From contig CAZMBO010000031.1 of NCBI GenBank assembly GCA_964564655.1, forward strand, positions 1-17,259: 17,259 bases of DNA, given 5' to 3'. Origin of the DNA: UBA8687 sp964564655 (GTDB taxonomy: Bacteria; Nitrospinota; Nitrospinia; Nitrospinales; VA-1). Position numbers and translations under genes: made by a program. Below are positions 15,714 to 17,259 of this stretch, piece after piece. The notes beneath the pieces were generated by a model. It ran no database searches and had not been told where the DNA came from. It saw only the letters and a program-made list of their open reading frames with translations. Positions within the stretch are counted from its first letter, which is position 1; each line of letters begins with the position of its first letter.

Positions 15714-17246
15714 TCAGCTCTTAATCAGCTTACTTCTCATTATTGTCAAAGCGTCTTTAAAAAATGATTTGGCCATTTTATTAGATTTGTTGCTAGATGA
15801 CTCTCTTCCCATATCTATTATAAGTTGAATGATTCTACTTGGTTTGCGCAAAAAATGGATTACATAAAATAAAAACACACCGAAGTTAACCATCAAGGAA
15901 AGCTCCATGTCTCCGAATCGAGAATTATATGAAGTTTTCTTGGCCCCAAAATCCTGAAAAGTAAACAAACTCATCAAGTATTTATCATCAAACTCAGTAA
16001 TAACACCTGCCCTTTGTAGCGCCTGAAAGGATTCAGTATTGGGTTGAGGAGAATATGCATTGAGGTTGACGTTAGTAAAACCAATCATAGCGCATTTAAC
16101 GATGGCTCCGTACGTCCTTAAAACGCTCCGGTAGTCATCCTCAGGAAACCCAATTATGAAAAAACATCCCACATTAATTCCTGCTTTTAAGGCACAACGT
16201 GCAGAATCAAACATCTTGGGTAAACTGACTTTTTTCTTTATCGCCTTTAATATACGAGGGTCACCCGATTCTGGAGCAAAAGAAAACTCGTGGCAACCTG
16301 CAGCCTTTAATTTTGTGGCAACCTCAAAATCAATACCTTCACTACGGGTTCCCGATGGCAATTGAAAAGTGATTTTCATGTCACGCTTGAGTATTTCGTC
16401 ACAAAAGCTGATTATCCAATCGCTACGAACAATGGCTGTGAGATCTTCAAACTGAAAGTCAGTGACATTATACTTTTTTTGATAATCCTGCATCTCGTCT
16501 ACAACCAGTTTATAATCTCTTGGAATCCATTCTGTGGTCCACATATTCGGGCTTGTGCAGAAGGTGCAAGAAAATGGGCAACCGCGTGTCGCCAGCATGG
16601 GCATGAACTTACCTTGAGAGGATCCATGGGGTTGATTGACTTCATGATATTTCTCAATATCAAATAAATCCCATGCCGGCTTTGCTATGGAATTAATATC
16701 TTTCATTCTATTTCGGCGGGGATTCACTCGAAATGTATCCCCAGACTCCCTATAAGCTACTCCAGCAACATTCTGCAATGGCAAGCCCTTCTCGACATGC
16801 TCTAACAATTGAACAATCGTTTCTTCCCCTTCCCCCAGAACAACGCTATCCAAAGGAGCTTGCTCTAAAGAATCCTCGGGGAAACCCGTTACATGCTCAC
16901 CCCCCATTAATATGTGCACATTTGGAAATGACTTACGAATTTTGCAAACCAATTCCCGCACATAAACCCAGTGAGAAGTAAACATACACCCCAAACCAAT
17001 AACCTGGATATCGGAGGGGATACGCTCAATAATTTGTTCTTGAGTCAATCCTCTTACTCGAATTTCATCTTTAAATATATGGTAATTTCTAGGTGCAGAA
17101 CCAGGTCCGTCCACAACAATGACATCATGACCTTCTTCACGTATTGCAGCCGCTATATATGCTAAACCAATAGGTGGCATGCTGATTGTGGAAACGAAGT
17201 TCGTCAGAGAGACAAACTTGGGAGGTTCTATCAGGCAGATTTTCAT
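15714..17246 (-). CDS. B12-binding-domain radical SAM protein
   Basis: A 510-aa protein with an N-terminal cobalamin-binding-type Rossmann domain (about 1-180: MPPIGLAYIAAAI at 23-35, VIGLGCMFTSHW, HILMGGEHVTGFPED, VVLGEGEET at 135-143). A radical SAM TIM-barrel follows (about 190-430) with CPFSCTFC at 223-230, giving the CxxxCxxC ligands Cys223, Cys227 and Cys230 for the 4Fe-4S cluster. Family members (BchE/HpnR-like) use SAM and often cobalamin for C-methylation, cyclisation or related chemistry. The DxHxxG cobalamin ligand motif is absent, as in many relatives. The C-terminus has one hydrophobic stretch (MVNFGVFLFYVIHFL), possibly membrane-associated, and a basic tail. The start lies 13 bp from the window edge, so its promoter is not visible. 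It is the first visible gene of the glycan operon, 109 bp before the fusion gene. Confidence 0.92.
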   Translation of the reverse strand: MKICLIEPPKFVSLTNFVSTISMPPIGLAYIAAAIREEGHDVIVVDGPGSAPRNYHIFKDEIRVRGLTQEQIIERIPSDIQVIGLGCMFTSHWVYVRELVCKIRKSFPNVHILMGGEHVTGFPEDSLEQAPLDSVVLGEGEETIVQLLEHVEKGLPLQNVAGVAYRESGDTFRVNPRRNRMKDINSIAKPAWDLFDIEKYHEVNQPHGSSQGKFMPMLATRGCPFSCTFCTSPNMWTTEWIPRDYKLVVDEMQDYQKKYNVTDFQFEDLTAIVRSDWIISFCDEILKRDMKITFQLPSGTRSEGIDFEVATKLKAAGCHEFSFAPESGDPRILKAIKKKVSLPKMFDSARCALKAGINVGCFFIIGFPEDDYRSVLRTYGAIVKCAMIGFTNVNLNAYSPQPNTESFQALQRAGVITEFDDKYLMSLFTFQDFGAKKTSYNSRFGDMELSLMVNFGVFLFYVIHFLRKPSRIIQLIIDMGRESSSNKSNKMAKSFFKDALTIMRSKLIKS

Positions 17247-17259
17247 AGATTACTTGGTT

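Noticed and set aside
15691..15714. Short CCCT/AGGG hairpin after the radical SAM stop codon as a terminator
   Set aside because: The stem is only 4-5 bp with no T-run, and the next gene in the operon follows in the same direction.
1..17259. CRISPR array, tRNA, rRNA, transposase or integrase
   Set aside because: I saw no regularly spaced repeats, no cloverleaf or rRNA-like sequence and no recombinase motifs.

Overview
The window looks like a piece of a draft scaffold from an uncultured Gram-negative (diderm) bacterium with a moderately AT-rich genome. The evidence for a diderm is a lipoprotein, a class A penicillin-binding protein, a LysM periplasmic protein and a nucleotide-sugar/glycosyltransferase cluster. 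TMTC-like TPR proteins, B12-binding radical SAM proteins and SUMF1-type proteins together suit environmental lineages such as Nitrospinota or former Deltaproteobacteria. No rRNA or other phylogenetic marker is present, so this placement is a guess. Three runs of exactly 100 N (1331-1430, 8157-8256, 9352-9451) are scaffold gaps of unknown true length. Genes touching them are partial, and continuity across them is not shown by the sequence.

Layout. (1) 1-1330, plus strand: the 3' part of a TMTC-like membrane protein with TPR repeats, open at both ends. (2) 1431-6761, minus strand: an apparent envelope operon reading STAS protein, 71-aa protein, exported TPR protein, 132-aa membrane-anchored protein, LPP20-like lipoprotein and PBP1A, with a 170-bp break before the lipoprotein. 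(3) 7030-8507, minus strand: an unrecognised 264-aa gene with a clear intrinsic terminator, then two partial reading frames on either side of a gap, one of them with a LysM domain. (4) 8709-9653, plus strand: an exported SUMF1/FGE-fold protein and, after a gap, a small glycine-rich membrane protein followed by a long imperfect hairpin. (5) 9654-10123: a 470-bp region without an intact gene. (6) 10124-12888, plus strand: a CPA1-type cation/proton antiporter and, 2 nt downstream, a GT39/ArnT-like membrane glycosyltransferase. (7) 12989-17246, minus strand: a probable surface-glycan operon of a B12-binding radical SAM protein, a methyltransferase-glycosyltransferase fusion and a CDP-tyvelose-2-epimerase-like SDR enzyme.

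How the genes fit together. Region 2 looks like a cell-wall synthesis unit, with a polymerase/transpeptidase plus lipoprotein, TPR scaffold and a STAS switch protein. Regions 6-7 combine sugar-nucleotide modification, sugar transfer and possible radical-based alkylation, as expected for a surface polysaccharide or glycolipid. The least expected signal is an 11-bp motif, CTTGTTCGAGA. It occurs exactly three times, with two further copies of its 8-bp core, always between genes (6762-7029, 8508-8708, 9654-10123). One copy forms an inverted repeat. This suggests an operator or small repeat shared by neighbouring transcription units.
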